From Ruminococcus sp. (GTDB taxonomy: Bacteria; Bacillota; Clostridia; Oscillospirales; Ruminococcaceae): a stretch of 64,000 nucleotides of DNA. The DNA lies in the NCBI GenBank assembly GCA_021199375.1, contig JAJQIB010000002.1, positions 1-64,000 of the forward strand, given 5' to 3'. Numbering within the stretch: position 1 is the first letter of the stretch; each line of letters opens with the position of its first letter. The translations under genes and the position numbers were made by a program. The notes below the pieces were generated by a model, which did no database searches, was not told the origin of the DNA, and was given only the letters and a program-made list of their open reading frames with translations. Below, in pieces: positions 25,373-33,882 of the stretch.

Positions 25373-26770
25373 ATGAAAAAGCTCAAGCAGGCTTCGGCAG
25401 CTGTTGTTGCAGCTATGGTTACAGCGGCATCTTTCGCAGGATGCACGTCATCCACCGACTATGCCATCACCGCAAATGGTGAAAAGATAAATGCAGGTGT
25501 TTATATCAATTACATCTTAAACGAGATGTCAAACGAAATGTACACGCTTTATTACAGTGGTGAGATCACTGAGATGAGCGAATGCTTTGATCAGGAAATC
25601 GATGGAGTTGACTTCAAGACCTACGTTAAGGATGCGGCTATGGAGGATACAAAGGAGCTTGCCGCTATACGTGCAAAGTTTGATGAGCTTGGACTTACTC
25701 TTTCGGATGAAGATCAGCAGGAAATTGAAGACAGTGTATCTGAAACCTGGAGCGATTCATCTGAGTTTTATGAGTATGAGGGCATCAGTGAGGAATCCTT
25801 AACACAGTGCTATGAGGTTTCCTATATGCACGATGCAATTTTTGATTACTACTATGCTGAGGGCGGTATCGAAGAGGTTTCAGATGACGATATCCAGGAG
25901 TTTATAAATGAAAACTACATCAGATACAAGGTAATCTATGCATCAAAGAGCGCCGAAGAGGACGAGGATACCGCTGAGGCGGAGGATGAAGAAACGCTTG
26001 AGCTGCTCAATAGCTACGTTGAAGAAGCTGAGGGCATGAGCTTTGAGGAATTTGACACAATTATTGATGAGTATGATGCTTATCAGGAAGCGCTTGAGGC
26101 TGAAGAGGAGGAGGAATCTGAGGAAGAGGATACCGATACTGAGGAAACGGAAGAAACAGATGAAAGCGCCGAGGACAGCGAGGAGGACACATCTGAGTCT
26201 GAGTCGGAGGATGAATCGAGCGAGGACGAGGCTGCTGAGGACACCGAAAGCGATGAATCAGCTGAGGATGAGTCATCAAGCGACGAGGATTCAGACAGCA
26301 GCGAGGAATCTGAGGATACCGAATCTGAAGAAGAAGCTGACTCTGAGGAGGACAGCGAAGAAACAGCTGATGAATCTGATGAAGACACCGACGAGGATGA
26401 AGAGGAGGATGACCCTTACGTTAACGAGTCGATGTTTAATTATACCGATTATACAGATGAGGACAGCGATTATTATGACGAAGAGTATGCAGACATGATA
26501 AATGCTTTCCTTGAGGCTGACTATGAAACAGCCGGCATCTATGAGGATGACGATTATTATTACCTATACATGACCGCAGATGTTGCTGACAGAACCGATT
26601 ATGTTGAGGATAACAAGGAAGACTTGCTTGACGAGATTAAGGGCGATGAGTTTGATGAGCTTATAGAAGGCTGGGTTAGCGATATGGATATAACCGAAAA
26701 CTCAAAGGCAGTTAAAAAGTACACGGTGCAGGAGGTTTATGATCGTCAGGTAGAGTATTACGAGGAGTAA
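25373..26770 (+). CDS. PrsA/SurA-like foldase lipoprotein with long acidic insert
   Basis: A 465-residue lipoprotein: signal peptide with lipobox ending SFAGC (Cys near residue 24), then an N-terminal SurA/PrsA-type helical domain (YAITANGEKINAGVYINYILNEM). Residues about 230-345 are an extreme Glu/Asp/Ser run, and the C-terminal part (about 350-465) resumes a folded pattern with VEDNKEDLLDEIKGDEFDELI, as in the chaperone helices of PrsA. A complete parvulin domain is not evident; the acidic run falls where it would be. Likely outside the membrane, assisting folding of exported proteins. Ribosome site AAAGGATTG is weak. Confidence 0.75.
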   Translation: MKKLKQASAAVVAAMVTAASFAGCTSSTDYAITANGEKINAGVYINYILNEMSNEMYTLYYSGEITEMSECFDQEIDGVDFKTYVKDAAMEDTKELAAIRAKFDELGLTLSDEDQQEIEDSVSETWSDSSEFYEYEGISEESLTQCYEVSYMHDAIFDYYYAEGGIEEVSDDDIQEFINENYIRYKVIYASKSAEEDEDTAEAEDEETLELLNSYVEEAEGMSFEEFDTIIDEYDAYQEALEAEEEEESEEEDTDTEETEETDESAEDSEEDTSESESEDESSEDEAAEDTESDESAEDESSSDEDSDSSEESEDTESEEEADSEEDSEETADESDEDTDEDEEEDDPYVNESMFNYTDYTDEDSDYYDEEYADMINAFLEADYETAGIYEDDDYYYLYMTADVADRTDYVEDNKEDLLDEIKGDEFDELIEGWVSDMDITENSKAVKKYTVQEVYDRQVEYYEE

Positions 26771-26796
26771 TTTAGAAAAAACTGGGAGAGATAATA

Positions 26797-26827
26797 ATGT
26801 GGGGCATTCGTGCCCCACTATTTTTTA
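26797..26827 (+). terminator. Terminator of the PrsA-like gene
   Basis: Stem GTGGGGC/GCCCCAC (26799-26805 with 26812-26818), loop ATTCGT, then TATTTTTTA. Confidence 0.85.
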
Positions 26828-26907
26828 TAAGTGTGTATATTTGGTGACAAGTAAGTGTTAGTAGTAGGAGATATTGTAATGATAAGAAAGGAACAGGCGA
26901 AGGGTTA

Positions 26908-27327
26908 ATGAACAATTTCAGAAACAGACTGGCACAGTTTATGATGGGGCGCTATGGCATGGACGAAACCTTTTATGTTCTGCTGATATCCTATATTGTG
27001 CTTATGTTTATAAATCTGTTTGTCCATACATGGATAATTCAGATTTTAGGCATTGCGATTTTTGTGTATGCGGTGTTTAGGTTTTTTTCAAAAAACATAG
27101 CAAAGCGTACTCGTGAGAATCAGCGTGTTATGAATGTGCTGTATGGTGCGAAGGGCTTTGTTAATAAAAGGAAAAACCGCAGCGCACAAAAGAAAAGCTG
27201 CTTTTTTAAAAAGTGTCCAAACTGTGGCAAGACGCTTAGACTGCCAAGAGTTAAGGGTAAGCATAACACAAGATGTCCCTCATGCGGATGCGAGTTTTCA
27301 GTGAGGATTTTAAAGGGAAAGAGATAA
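26908..27327 (+). CDS. Zinc-ribbon membrane protein
   Basis: A 139-residue protein with two membrane helices (about 22-41 and 44-62), a basic linker, and a C-terminal zinc ribbon with paired Cys: CPNCGK and CPSCGC, 20 residues apart (about 107-131). The ribbon may bind zinc and nucleic acid or protein at the inner membrane face. Ribosome site is weak (GAAGGG). I do not recognise a named family. It ends 36 bp before repeat copy 2. Confidence 0.75.
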   Translation: MNNFRNRLAQFMMGRYGMDETFYVLLISYIVLMFINLFVHTWIIQILGIAIFVYAVFRFFSKNIAKRTRENQRVMNVLYGAKGFVNKRKNRSAQKKSCFFKKCPNCGKTLRLPRVKGKHNTRCPSCGCEFSVRILKGKR

Positions 27328-27363
27328 ACAAAATGGCGATAGACTGTTTTAGTCCATCGCCAT

Positions 27364-27538
27364 TATTTAAAGCGGAGCGAAGCGAGATATGCTTGCATAA
27401 TCTCGTGAGCGACGCTTGCAAGCAAGCATTAGGAGCCGTCAGGCTCCGCTGGATTTCAGTGGGGGATTAGTTTTACCCCCACTGAAAGACAAGATGGACC
27501 GCCACCTAAGAGGTGGGGGTCCATCATGCTTGGGTTAT
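27364..27538 (-). repeat. Structured dispersed repeat, copy 2 (inverted)
   Basis: A 175-bp copy on the opposite strand. Read leftward it has the same order of stems: A (GATGGACC/GGTCCATC outer, CCACCT/AGGTGG inner), B (TTTCAGTGGGGG/CCCCCACTGAAA), C identical to copy 1, D (GCTTGC/GCAAGC), and the same CTCGCTTCGCTCCGCTTTAA end. It lacks about 35 bp present in copy 1. It starts directly behind the stop of the YgjP-like gene on the same strand, so it may also end that transcript. Confidence 0.8.
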
Positions 27539-27546
27539 ACTTATTT

Positions 27547-28233
27547 TTAGTGCTTCATTTTTTCTCTTAGCTGCTTGTAGTTCGGACAGCAGGTTGAAAC
27601 CAATGCCCAAAAATCCTCACCGTGATTCATGTATTTTAGGTGACACAGCTCATGCACCACAACATAATCGATGCACTCCTGATCAAAGCAGATTATGTCA
27701 ATATTTATTGATATAGATCCATTTGATGAGCAGCTTCCCCAGCGTGAGGTCATCTGCTTAAAGGTTATCTTCCTTGGATAGAGGTTTAAAATCTCGGTGT
27801 ATTTTTCAAATGCTCGCTTAACCCGTTCCTCACAAAGGTTCACCACATAGCGGTAAAACAGTCGTTTAGCGTCCTGCTCGTCCATGCTCTCGCTAATGTA
27901 TACCGTGAGTGAAGCCTTATCAAGGTATGGCTCCTTGTACTGTGGACTTTTCTCAATTTTCAGCTCACGCTTTGTGCCAAGAAGAGAAAAGCTTTCGCCA
28001 TTTGAAAAGCTTTGTGGCAGGTGAGATTTTTCCTCACACCGCTCAAGCTTATCCTTTATCCAGTCCTTATGTGATAAAATCAGCTTTTGCGCTTCGGCAG
28101 GCGGACATCCGTACGGAAGTCGTACTGTCACCACACCATCCTTTACGCTTAAATACGCCTTTGAGCGTTTTCCTATATCGAGAAGATAGTCGAAGTGCTC
28201 ACCATCAATCTCGACACTTGCCAGTCGTTTCAA
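27547..28233 (-). CDS. YgjP-like metallopeptidase (DUF45)
   Basis: A 228-residue protein with the zinc-protease motif HELCH in VVHELCHLKYMNHGEDFW (about 190-207) and the DUF45 hallmark MTSRWGSCSSNGSISIN. The later His in NHGEDFW is a probable third ligand. This family is thought to be a cytosolic zinc peptidase; substrates are unknown. The start is a TTG directly after the stop of the SH3 gene, implying translational coupling. Confidence 0.88.
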   Translation of the reverse strand: MKRLASVEIDGEHFDYLLDIGKRSKAYLSVKDGVVTVRLPYGCPPAEAQKLILSHKDWIKDKLERCEEKSHLPQSFSNGESFSLLGTKRELKIEKSPQYKEPYLDKASLTVYISESMDEQDAKRLFYRYVVNLCEERVKRAFEKYTEILNLYPRKITFKQMTSRWGSCSSNGSISINIDIICFDQECIDYVVVHELCHLKYMNHGEDFWALVSTCCPNYKQLREKMKH

Positions 28234-28770
28234 TTATCCTAAATATCCGTACCAAACCCAGCCGTCATATGTGTAGTATGATACATGAACATATTCTGAA
28301 TCTGAGGGGGACTCAATTATCGTTACTGTTTCTCCTGCATTGATGGAAAGCAGCGGATCGCTGTTTGCATCGTTTGATTCACGCAGGTAAGCGGTTTGAA
28401 GAAGGGTTGCAGTTTCACCGTCAGTCACCGATTCGGTTGATGTGTCAGATTCAGTTGAAGCCTCTGAATCCTCAGTGCCATCTGTGCCTTCGGTTGCTTC
28501 TTGAGAATCAATTACTGCATCGTCCTCATCTACAATCACAACTGAATTTGTGTCCGTTTCACTTTCGACAGCTTCAGCTACTGATGATGAGTCTGACTTT
28601 GTGCCGGTGTATATTCCGTCAACAACAGAGTCGTCATTTGAAGGGAACAGACTCTTTGCAAGAATTAAAATTACGCAGACAACAAACACACCTACAACAA
28701 CGACAGCGGCAATTCCCGCAACGGTAAGCCTTTCGGTTGGTTTTGAATTATTTTCATTATAGTTGCTCAT
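28234..28770 (-). CDS. Membrane-anchored SH3-domain protein
   Basis: A 178-residue protein: short cytoplasmic start, one membrane helix (about 20-42), an acidic Ser/Thr/Glu stalk (about 48-122), then a bacterial SH3 domain (about 124-178; TAYLRESNDANSDPLLSINAG to WVWYGYLG). Such domains usually bind peptidoglycan, so the protein probably sits outside the membrane facing the wall. AAAAGGA lies before the ATG. It is first in a two-gene operon with the YgjP-like peptidase. Confidence 0.8.
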   Translation of the reverse strand: MSNYNENNSKPTERLTVAGIAAVVVVGVFVVCVILILAKSLFPSNDDSVVDGIYTGTKSDSSSVAEAVESETDTNSVVIVDEDDAVIDSQEATEGTDGTEDSEASTESDTSTESVTDGETATLLQTAYLRESNDANSDPLLSINAGETVTIIESPSDSEYVHVSYYTYDGWVWYGYLG

Positions 28771-28826
28771 TTTATCAAATCCTTTTTTCGGAATCTATAT
28801 ATTTATCGATATAACTACTATTTAAT

Positions 28827-28855
28827 ATTATAAACCATTTTTCATGGTTTGTCAA
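28827..28855 (-). promoter_or_regulatory. Promoter with an inverted repeat filling its spacer
   Basis: Leftward TTGACA (28850-28855), 17-bp spacer, TATAAT (28827-28832). The spacer is a palindrome, AAACCAT (28832-28838) with ATGGTTT (28844-28850), five bases apart. That position suits a repressor operator. Confidence 0.7.
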
Positions 28856-28930
28856 CCGACTTTTTGAAAACTACACAAAAAAAATAAGAAAATAATAAAA
28901 AATTTCTCGCTTTGAACAATATTATGTCAC

Positions 28931-28968
28931 AAAAGGAAAAACGACAGCCGAGCTAGCGACTGTCGTTT
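28931..28968 (-). terminator. Terminator of ileS
   Basis: Leftward stem AAACGACAG/CTGTCGTTT (28960-28968 with 28939-28947) followed by TTTTCCTTTT. Confidence 0.75.
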
Positions 28969-28987
28969 GTTTGGTTTTGCTTAGCAT

Positions 28988-31900
28988 TTATACCTTTTTT
29001 ACAGAAAGTGTTACCTTTTCACCGTTTAGATCCCAAAGCTTTCCGTTTTCAGCAGTGCCGGTTACTATATCCTTTGCAAGCACATCGTGGCTAATTGCCT
29101 CTTTGTTCTTAAGTGCAATTTCGGAAATCCTATCGTTGCCCTCAATGGTGACAATGATGTGATCCATAACCTCAAAGCCGGAATCCTTTCTCATGGTCTG
29201 AATCTTGCTTATTATCTCGCGAACAAATCCTTCCTCAATAAGCTCAGGTGTTAGTGTGGTATCAAGAGCTGCCGTAACGCCGCCTTCAGTAAGGGTGTAG
29301 AAGCCCTCCTTCTGCTGCGACTCGATAAGCAAATCTTCACGCTCAAGTGAAATCTCACCGCTGGATATGGTTATCTTTACCGTGCCGCTTGTATTTAGCT
29401 CGTCCATAGCTGAGTGACCGTCAAGCTCGCTCAAAGCTGCGCGAATTTCATTTAGATATCTGCCATACTTAGGTCCTAATGTCTTTAGCTGTGGCTTGAA
29501 TTTGTAGTCGATAAAGGATGAAACGTCGTCTGAGAATTCAACCCTCTTTAGGTTTAGCTCGTCACGAATGATATCAACATAGAAATCGTCAAGCACATGG
29601 TCTGCCTTTACATACATAACGCTTAGAGGCTGACGGTTCTTGCGGTTCGAGCCGTTTCTTGCAGAACGTCCCAGCACTACGATATCTAAAACCTCGTCCA
29701 TGTCGCTTTCTAGCTTTGAATCAATCATACCTTCATCAGCTTCTGGATATAGACAAAGATGGATGCTTTCAGGAGCGCTCTTGTCCACGCTGCAAACAAT
29801 GTTCTGATAAATTTCTTCAGTGATAAACGGAACCATCGGAGCCGCACACTTGCATACCGTAACCAGGGCAGTCCAAAGTGTCATGTAGGCGTTTATCTTG
29901 TCCTGGGTCATTTCCTGAGCCCAATATCTTTCACGGCAGCGTCTTACATACCAGTTCGACATATCATCAACAAATTCCTGCATAGCCTTTGCTGCTTCTG
30001 GAAGAGCATAGTTATTTAGGTTTTCATCTGCCGCTTTTACCATGCTATTCATCTTTGACAGCAGCCACTTGTCCATAACGGAGAGTGATTCGTAATCTAG
30101 GGTGTGCTGTGTCGGGTCAAAGCCATCGATATCTGCATATAGCACATAGAATGCATAGGTGTTCCAAAGAGTGCCCATAAACTTGCGCTGACCTTCAGTT
30201 ACCACCTTGCCATTAAACTTGTTAGGAAGCCATGGAGCAGAATTTGTGTAGAAGTACCAGCGAATTGCGTCCGCTCCGTATTGCTCAAGTGCCTCAAATG
30301 GATCTACAGCATTGCCCTTTGATTTAGACATCTTTTGTCCGTTTTCATCCTGAACCAGACCAAGGACTATTACATTTTTGTATGGTGCCTTGTCAAATAG
30401 AAGCGTCGATATTGCGAGAAGAGAATAGAACCAGCCTCTTGTTTGGTCGACAGCCTCAGAGATGAAGTCGGCAGGGAACTGCTCTTCAAACAGCTCCTTA
30501 TTCTCAAACGGATAGTGATGCTGTGCAAATGGCATCGAGCCTGAATCGAACCAGCAGTCTATTACCTCTGGAACACGCTTCATTTGTTTGCCGCATTCAG
30601 GGCACTTTATGGTAACTGCATCGATATAGGGACGGTGAAGCTCAATATCATCCGGACAGTTGTCCGACATACTTTTAAGCTCTTCAATTGAGCCTATAGA
30701 ATGGCGGTGTCCGCACTCACACTCCCAGATATTAAGCGGAGTACCCCAATAGCGGTTTCTTGAAATTCCCCAGTCCTGAACGTTTTTGAGCCAGTCGCCA
30801 AAGCGTCCGGTTCCAATGCTTTCGGGAATCCAGTTGATGGTTTTGTTGTTAGCGATAAGTCTATCCTTTACGTCCGTCATCTTTATAAACCAGGTGTCAC
30901 GAGCGTAGTAGATAAGCGGCGAACCGCATCTCCAGCAATGGGGATAGTCGTGCTCAAACTTAGGTGCCGCAAAAAGCTTGCCGCTTTGATCAAGCTCCTT
31001 TAAAACCTCAGGGTCTGCATCCTTAACAAACAGTCCTGCAAATGGAGTTTCTTCAGTCATATTGCCTTTTCCGTCAACAAATTGTACAAAAGGCAAATCA
31101 TAATTTTTGCCGACCTTTGAGTCGTCCTCACCGAAGGCGGGAGCAATGTGTACAATACCTGTACCGTCTGACATGGTTACATAGCCGTCGCAGGTCACAA
31201 AGAAGCCCTTTTTGTGCTGCTTTTCGGCAGCTTTTCCCGCACACTCATAAAGCGGTTCGTACTCGGTGTATTCGAGATCCTTTCCGGTGTAGGTTTCCAG
31301 AACCTCATATGCGGCGCTGCCGTCGCTTGCAAGCGAGCCTAAAACCGTGTCAAGAAGCGCCTGAGCTAAAATATAGGTGTATCCGTCAGCAGCCTTTACC
31401 TTGCAGTAAACCTCGGTAGGATTTACACAGAGCGCAACGTTTGAGGGAAGCGTCCAGGGAGTAGTTGTCCAGGCAAGGAAGTATTCATCCTTGTCCTTTA
31501 TTTTAAAGCGCACAATTGCCGAGCGCTCCTTTACAAGCTTGTAGCCCTGAGCTACCTCGTGCGATGAAAGCGGGGTTCCGCAGCGTGGACAGTAGGGGAC
31601 GATCTTAAAGCCACGATAGAGCAAGCCCTTATCATATATTTGCTTAAGTGCCCACCATTCGGATTCGATGAAGCTGTTATCATATGTGACATATGGGTGC
31701 TCCATATCAGCCCAAAAGCCAACGGTTCCTGAAAAGTCCTCCCACATCCCCTTATATTTCCATACCGACTCCTTGCATTTTTTAATAAATGGCTCAAGTC
31801 CGTATTCTTCAATCTGCTCCTTGCCGTCTAATCCAAGCTCCTTTTCGACCTCAAGCTCAACGGGAAGTCCGTGAGTATCCCATCCAGCCTTTCTTGGCAC

Positions 31901-32134
31901 CTTGTAGCCCTTCATGGTGCGATAGCGAGGAATCATGTCTTTTATTGCACGAGTCAAAACGTGACCGATATGCGGCTTGCCGTTTGCCGTAGGAGGTCCG
32001 TCGTAAAACACGTACGATTCACCCTCTTTTCTGCTGTCGATGCTCTTTTCAAAGATATTATTCTCCTCCCAGAATTTTTCGACCTGCTTTTCACGTTGAA
32101 CAAAGTTTAAGTTAGTATCAACCTTTTTGTACAC
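28988..32134 (-). CDS. ileS: Isoleucyl-tRNA synthetase, class 2 type
   Basis: Charges tRNA-Ile. About 1048 residues, longer than the common bacterial type. The HIGH motif is in GKPHIGHVLTRAIKDM, KMSKS in NGQKMSKSKGNAVD, and the editing domain has AWTTTPWTLPSN. Cys pairs PYCPRCGTPLS, HCWRCGSP and KCPECGKQ are visible. The features match IleS2 (eukaryote/archaeal-like), a class often linked to mupirocin tolerance. The GTG at 32134 gives YKKVDTNLNFV at the start, as in relatives, with AAAGGA nine bases upstream; the ATG at 32143 has no spacing. Confidence 0.95.
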   Translation of the reverse strand: MYKKVDTNLNFVQREKQVEKFWEENNIFEKSIDSRKEGESYVFYDGPPTANGKPHIGHVLTRAIKDMIPRYRTMKGYKVPRKAGWDTHGLPVELEVEKELGLDGKEQIEEYGLEPFIKKCKESVWKYKGMWEDFSGTVGFWADMEHPYVTYDNSFIESEWWALKQIYDKGLLYRGFKIVPYCPRCGTPLSSHEVAQGYKLVKERSAIVRFKIKDKDEYFLAWTTTPWTLPSNVALCVNPTEVYCKVKAADGYTYILAQALLDTVLGSLASDGSAAYEVLETYTGKDLEYTEYEPLYECAGKAAEKQHKKGFFVTCDGYVTMSDGTGIVHIAPAFGEDDSKVGKNYDLPFVQFVDGKGNMTEETPFAGLFVKDADPEVLKELDQSGKLFAAPKFEHDYPHCWRCGSPLIYYARDTWFIKMTDVKDRLIANNKTINWIPESIGTGRFGDWLKNVQDWGISRNRYWGTPLNIWECECGHRHSIGSIEELKSMSDNCPDDIELHRPYIDAVTIKCPECGKQMKRVPEVIDCWFDSGSMPFAQHHYPFENKELFEEQFPADFISEAVDQTRGWFYSLLAISTLLFDKAPYKNVIVLGLVQDENGQKMSKSKGNAVDPFEALEQYGADAIRWYFYTNSAPWLPNKFNGKVVTEGQRKFMGTLWNTYAFYVLYADIDGFDPTQHTLDYESLSVMDKWLLSKMNSMVKAADENLNNYALPEAAKAMQEFVDDMSNWYVRRCRERYWAQEMTQDKINAYMTLWTALVTVCKCAAPMVPFITEEIYQNIVCSVDKSAPESIHLCLYPEADEGMIDSKLESDMDEVLDIVVLGRSARNGSNRKNRQPLSVMYVKADHVLDDFYVDIIRDELNLKRVEFSDDVSSFIDYKFKPQLKTLGPKYGRYLNEIRAALSELDGHSAMDELNTSGTVKITISSGEISLEREDLLIESQQKEGFYTLTEGGVTAALDTTLTPELIEEGFVREIISKIQTMRKDSGFEVMDHIIVTIEGNDRISEIALKNKEAISHDVLAKDIVTGTAENGKLWDLNGEKVTLSVKKV

Positions 32135-32163
32135 AGCCCTCATTCCTTTCTCATAATTTTATA

Positions 32164-32416
32164 CAAACAAAAAGCCTTCGCCCGAAATAGGACGAAGACC
32201 ATAAAAAGCCTGCGTTTAACCACCTGTTTGAGCATACCATCATATGCATCTCTTATAACGCAGAGAATACGTCTTGACTTAGTTGTTGCCTTTCGGTCAA
32301 GAAGCTCGGAAGTGATTTTCATTTATCGCATACTCTTGCCGCACTCACACCAATGTGCAGCTCTCTGAAAATTTTTGCGGATAAGCTACTGTCTTCGTCA
32401 TAGCCTTTCAATATAC
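32164..32416 (-). promoter_or_regulatory. T-box leader of ileS
   Basis: The leader reads charging of tRNA-Ile. In transcript order: AGTA and GAGAG elements of stem I, a candidate specifier ATC followed by A (ATC at 32314-32316), the T-box AGGTGGTTAAACGC (about 32211-32225), and a terminator stem (32189-32198 with 32173-32182) followed by a T run. A matched Ile codon in front of an Ile synthetase gene supports the call. A short frame starting at ATGAAAATC lies across it and is not a gene. Confidence 0.85.
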
Positions 32417-32422
32417 CTATTA

Positions 32423-32451
32423 ATTATACCATCTTGGCAATCGATTGTCAA
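32423..32451 (-). promoter_or_regulatory. Promoter of the ileS T-box transcript
   Basis: Leftward TTGACA (32446-32451), 17-bp spacer, TATAAT (32423-32428). It lies only 27 bp beyond the stop of the lipid kinase gene, with no terminator between, so kinase transcripts may run into the leader. Confidence 0.85.
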
Positions 32452-32477
32452 GGGAAGTTTGATATTTTTAATTAAAA

Positions 32478-33458
32478 TTACAGCTCAATTCCTCTTTGAT
32501 CCTCAAACAGCTGAGCGTTAGCCCTTATTCCTGTACCTACACCGCTATCGGTTTGAGGAGTGGTCTTGTCGCTTGGAGTGATTACCAGCTTTATTGCACG
32601 GTGACAATTTTCAATTGATGCCTCAGTGAGCGAACCGCCTGCTTCACCATCGAGCGTCCACGATACAGGCTCTGAAGATCTAAATGTTACAAATGATGTT
32701 TTAAACGACAGAAAATTCTTGGTGTTTAATCGGTTCATAATAGCGTCATTTAGCGTTTGCTGAAGCACTAAGGGGTTTGTTGGAGTGCGAACAAGCGTAA
32801 CCTCAAAGAGACCGTCATCAAAATGAATTTCATCTCCTGCATAAAAGCGCACGCCGGCAATCGAAGTAGAGTTTGACACCAGCCCGACCAGAAAATTTCC
32901 GGATTCCTCTATACCGTCATGTATTACTGTCATGTCAATGCCTTTGTAGGTGTGTAGTCTTTTTAGACCCTCAACTATATACGCTGCGTGACCAAAGATA
33001 TTCTTGCGCTCCTGAGGAGTTTCGTAGGCTACATCGGTAAGCATGCCAAAGCCTGCAATGTATACAAAATAATTGTCATTAAATTTGCCAATATCATACT
33101 CAAAGAAAACTCCGTCTAATATTTCGTGTGCTGCATCGGTCATCTTTTTTGGGATGCTCATAGAGGTGGCAAAATCGTTAGTTGAGCCGGCGGGAATGTA
33201 TCCGAGAGGGATCTTTTCCTCAAGCTCCATAAGAGCTTTTACCGCCTCGCTTAGAGTGCCATCGCCACCGCTAACCGTTACAATATCGTAATCAAGCGCA
33301 GCCTCGGATATTTTTTTGTAAGCATCGAGTGCGCCTTGAGTCGGATATGCTGTAACCTCGTATCCTCCCTCGGTGAAGATGTTTATTATATCAAACAGGT
33401 TTGATTTTATAAGTCCTCTGCCTGAGCGGGGATTATATACAAAGAGCATTTTATTCAT
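32478..33458 (-). CDS. Diacylglycerol/lipid kinase family protein
   Basis: A 326-residue YegS/BmrU/DgkB-type kinase. Motifs: VYNPRSGRG at the start, nucleotide-binding VSGGDGTLSEA near 62, and PAGSTNDFA near 88-96. It probably phosphorylates diacylglycerol or a related lipid to feed phospholipid turnover. Length fits the family. The C-terminal 25 residues are variable. It has a strong promoter at 33512-33540. The ribosome site (GGAAG) lies 14 bases from the ATG, somewhat far. Confidence 0.88.
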   Translation of the reverse strand: MNKMLFVYNPRSGRGLIKSNLFDIINIFTEGGYEVTAYPTQGALDAYKKISEAALDYDIVTVSGGDGTLSEAVKALMELEEKIPLGYIPAGSTNDFATSMSIPKKMTDAAHEILDGVFFEYDIGKFNDNYFVYIAGFGMLTDVAYETPQERKNIFGHAAYIVEGLKRLHTYKGIDMTVIHDGIEESGNFLVGLVSNSTSIAGVRFYAGDEIHFDDGLFEVTLVRTPTNPLVLQQTLNDAIMNRLNTKNFLSFKTSFVTFRSSEPVSWTLDGEAGGSLTEASIENCHRAIKLVITPSDKTTPQTDSGVGTGIRANAQLFEDQRGIEL

Positions 33459-33511
33459 GATTTGTATTCATCTTCCTTTCAATTTTTAAAGAACAAAATC
33501 TACACAAATAC

Positions 33512-33540
33512 ATTATATCAGCAAACACCGCAAAAGTCAA
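33512..33540 (-). promoter_or_regulatory. Promoter of the lipid kinase gene
   Basis: Leftward TTGACT (33535-33540), 17-bp spacer, TATAAT (33512-33517). Confidence 0.8.
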
Positions 33541-33613
33541 GGGAAAAGCGTGCTTTTTTATGCGAATAATTTTTTAAAAAACGGCAAAGCTAAGGGTGAA
33601 ATGAGGTGATAAA

Positions 33614-33778
33614 ATGGACGAAAAGGAGCGTGCCAGACGAAGTCATGATTTCTTTTCTACCCTGCCTGCACAGCTGCAAAATCAGCTGGCTATGCAAAAG
33701 AGGATGGAGGCAAAGGGTGAGGTGCCTAGAGATGCCAATATTATGACAAGATATAAATTTAGCAGGTGGTATGACTAA
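33614..33778 (+). CDS. 54-residue conserved-looking small protein
   Basis: A short, charged protein opening MDEKERARRSHDFFSTLP and closing with RYKFSRWYD. GAGGTGATAAA precedes the ATG, an excellent ribosome site. It has no membrane segment. It lies alone between the lipid kinase and the VanY-like gene, on the opposite strand to both, and is followed by a terminator. Its promoter is not obvious. Function unknown. Confidence 0.6.
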   Translation: MDEKERARRSHDFFSTLPAQLQNQLAMQKRMEAKGEVPRDANIMTRYKFSRWYD

Positions 33779-33821
33779 GCGATTAAGTCGGCAAATAACA
33801 AATAAATACAGCATTTTCAAT

Positions 33822-33860
33822 AAAAAAATCCCTAATCTGCAATTAGATCGGGGATTTTTA
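33822..33860. terminator. Bidirectional terminator
   Basis: Stem AAAAATCCC/GGGGATTTTT extended by imperfect AATCT/AGATC pairing, loop GCAATT. It lies between the small plus-strand gene and the minus-strand VanY-like gene. Confidence 0.75.
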
Positions 33861-33882
33861 ATATACTTTTGTTATTTCAAGC

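Noticed and set aside
26083..26498. Long frames on both strands across the acidic run
   Set aside because: They result from the repetitive GAG/GAC-rich sequence, giving Ser-only or Arg/Leu-only proteins; not genes.
25110..27538. Composite transposon made of the two inverted repeats
   Set aside because: No transposase lies between them, the copies differ in length, no clear target duplication is seen, and a similar repeat could have inserted twice independently.
32140..32322. 60-codon minus-strand frame before ileS (starting ATGAAAATC)
   Set aside because: It overlaps the T-box specifier region, T-box and terminator, which explain the sequence.
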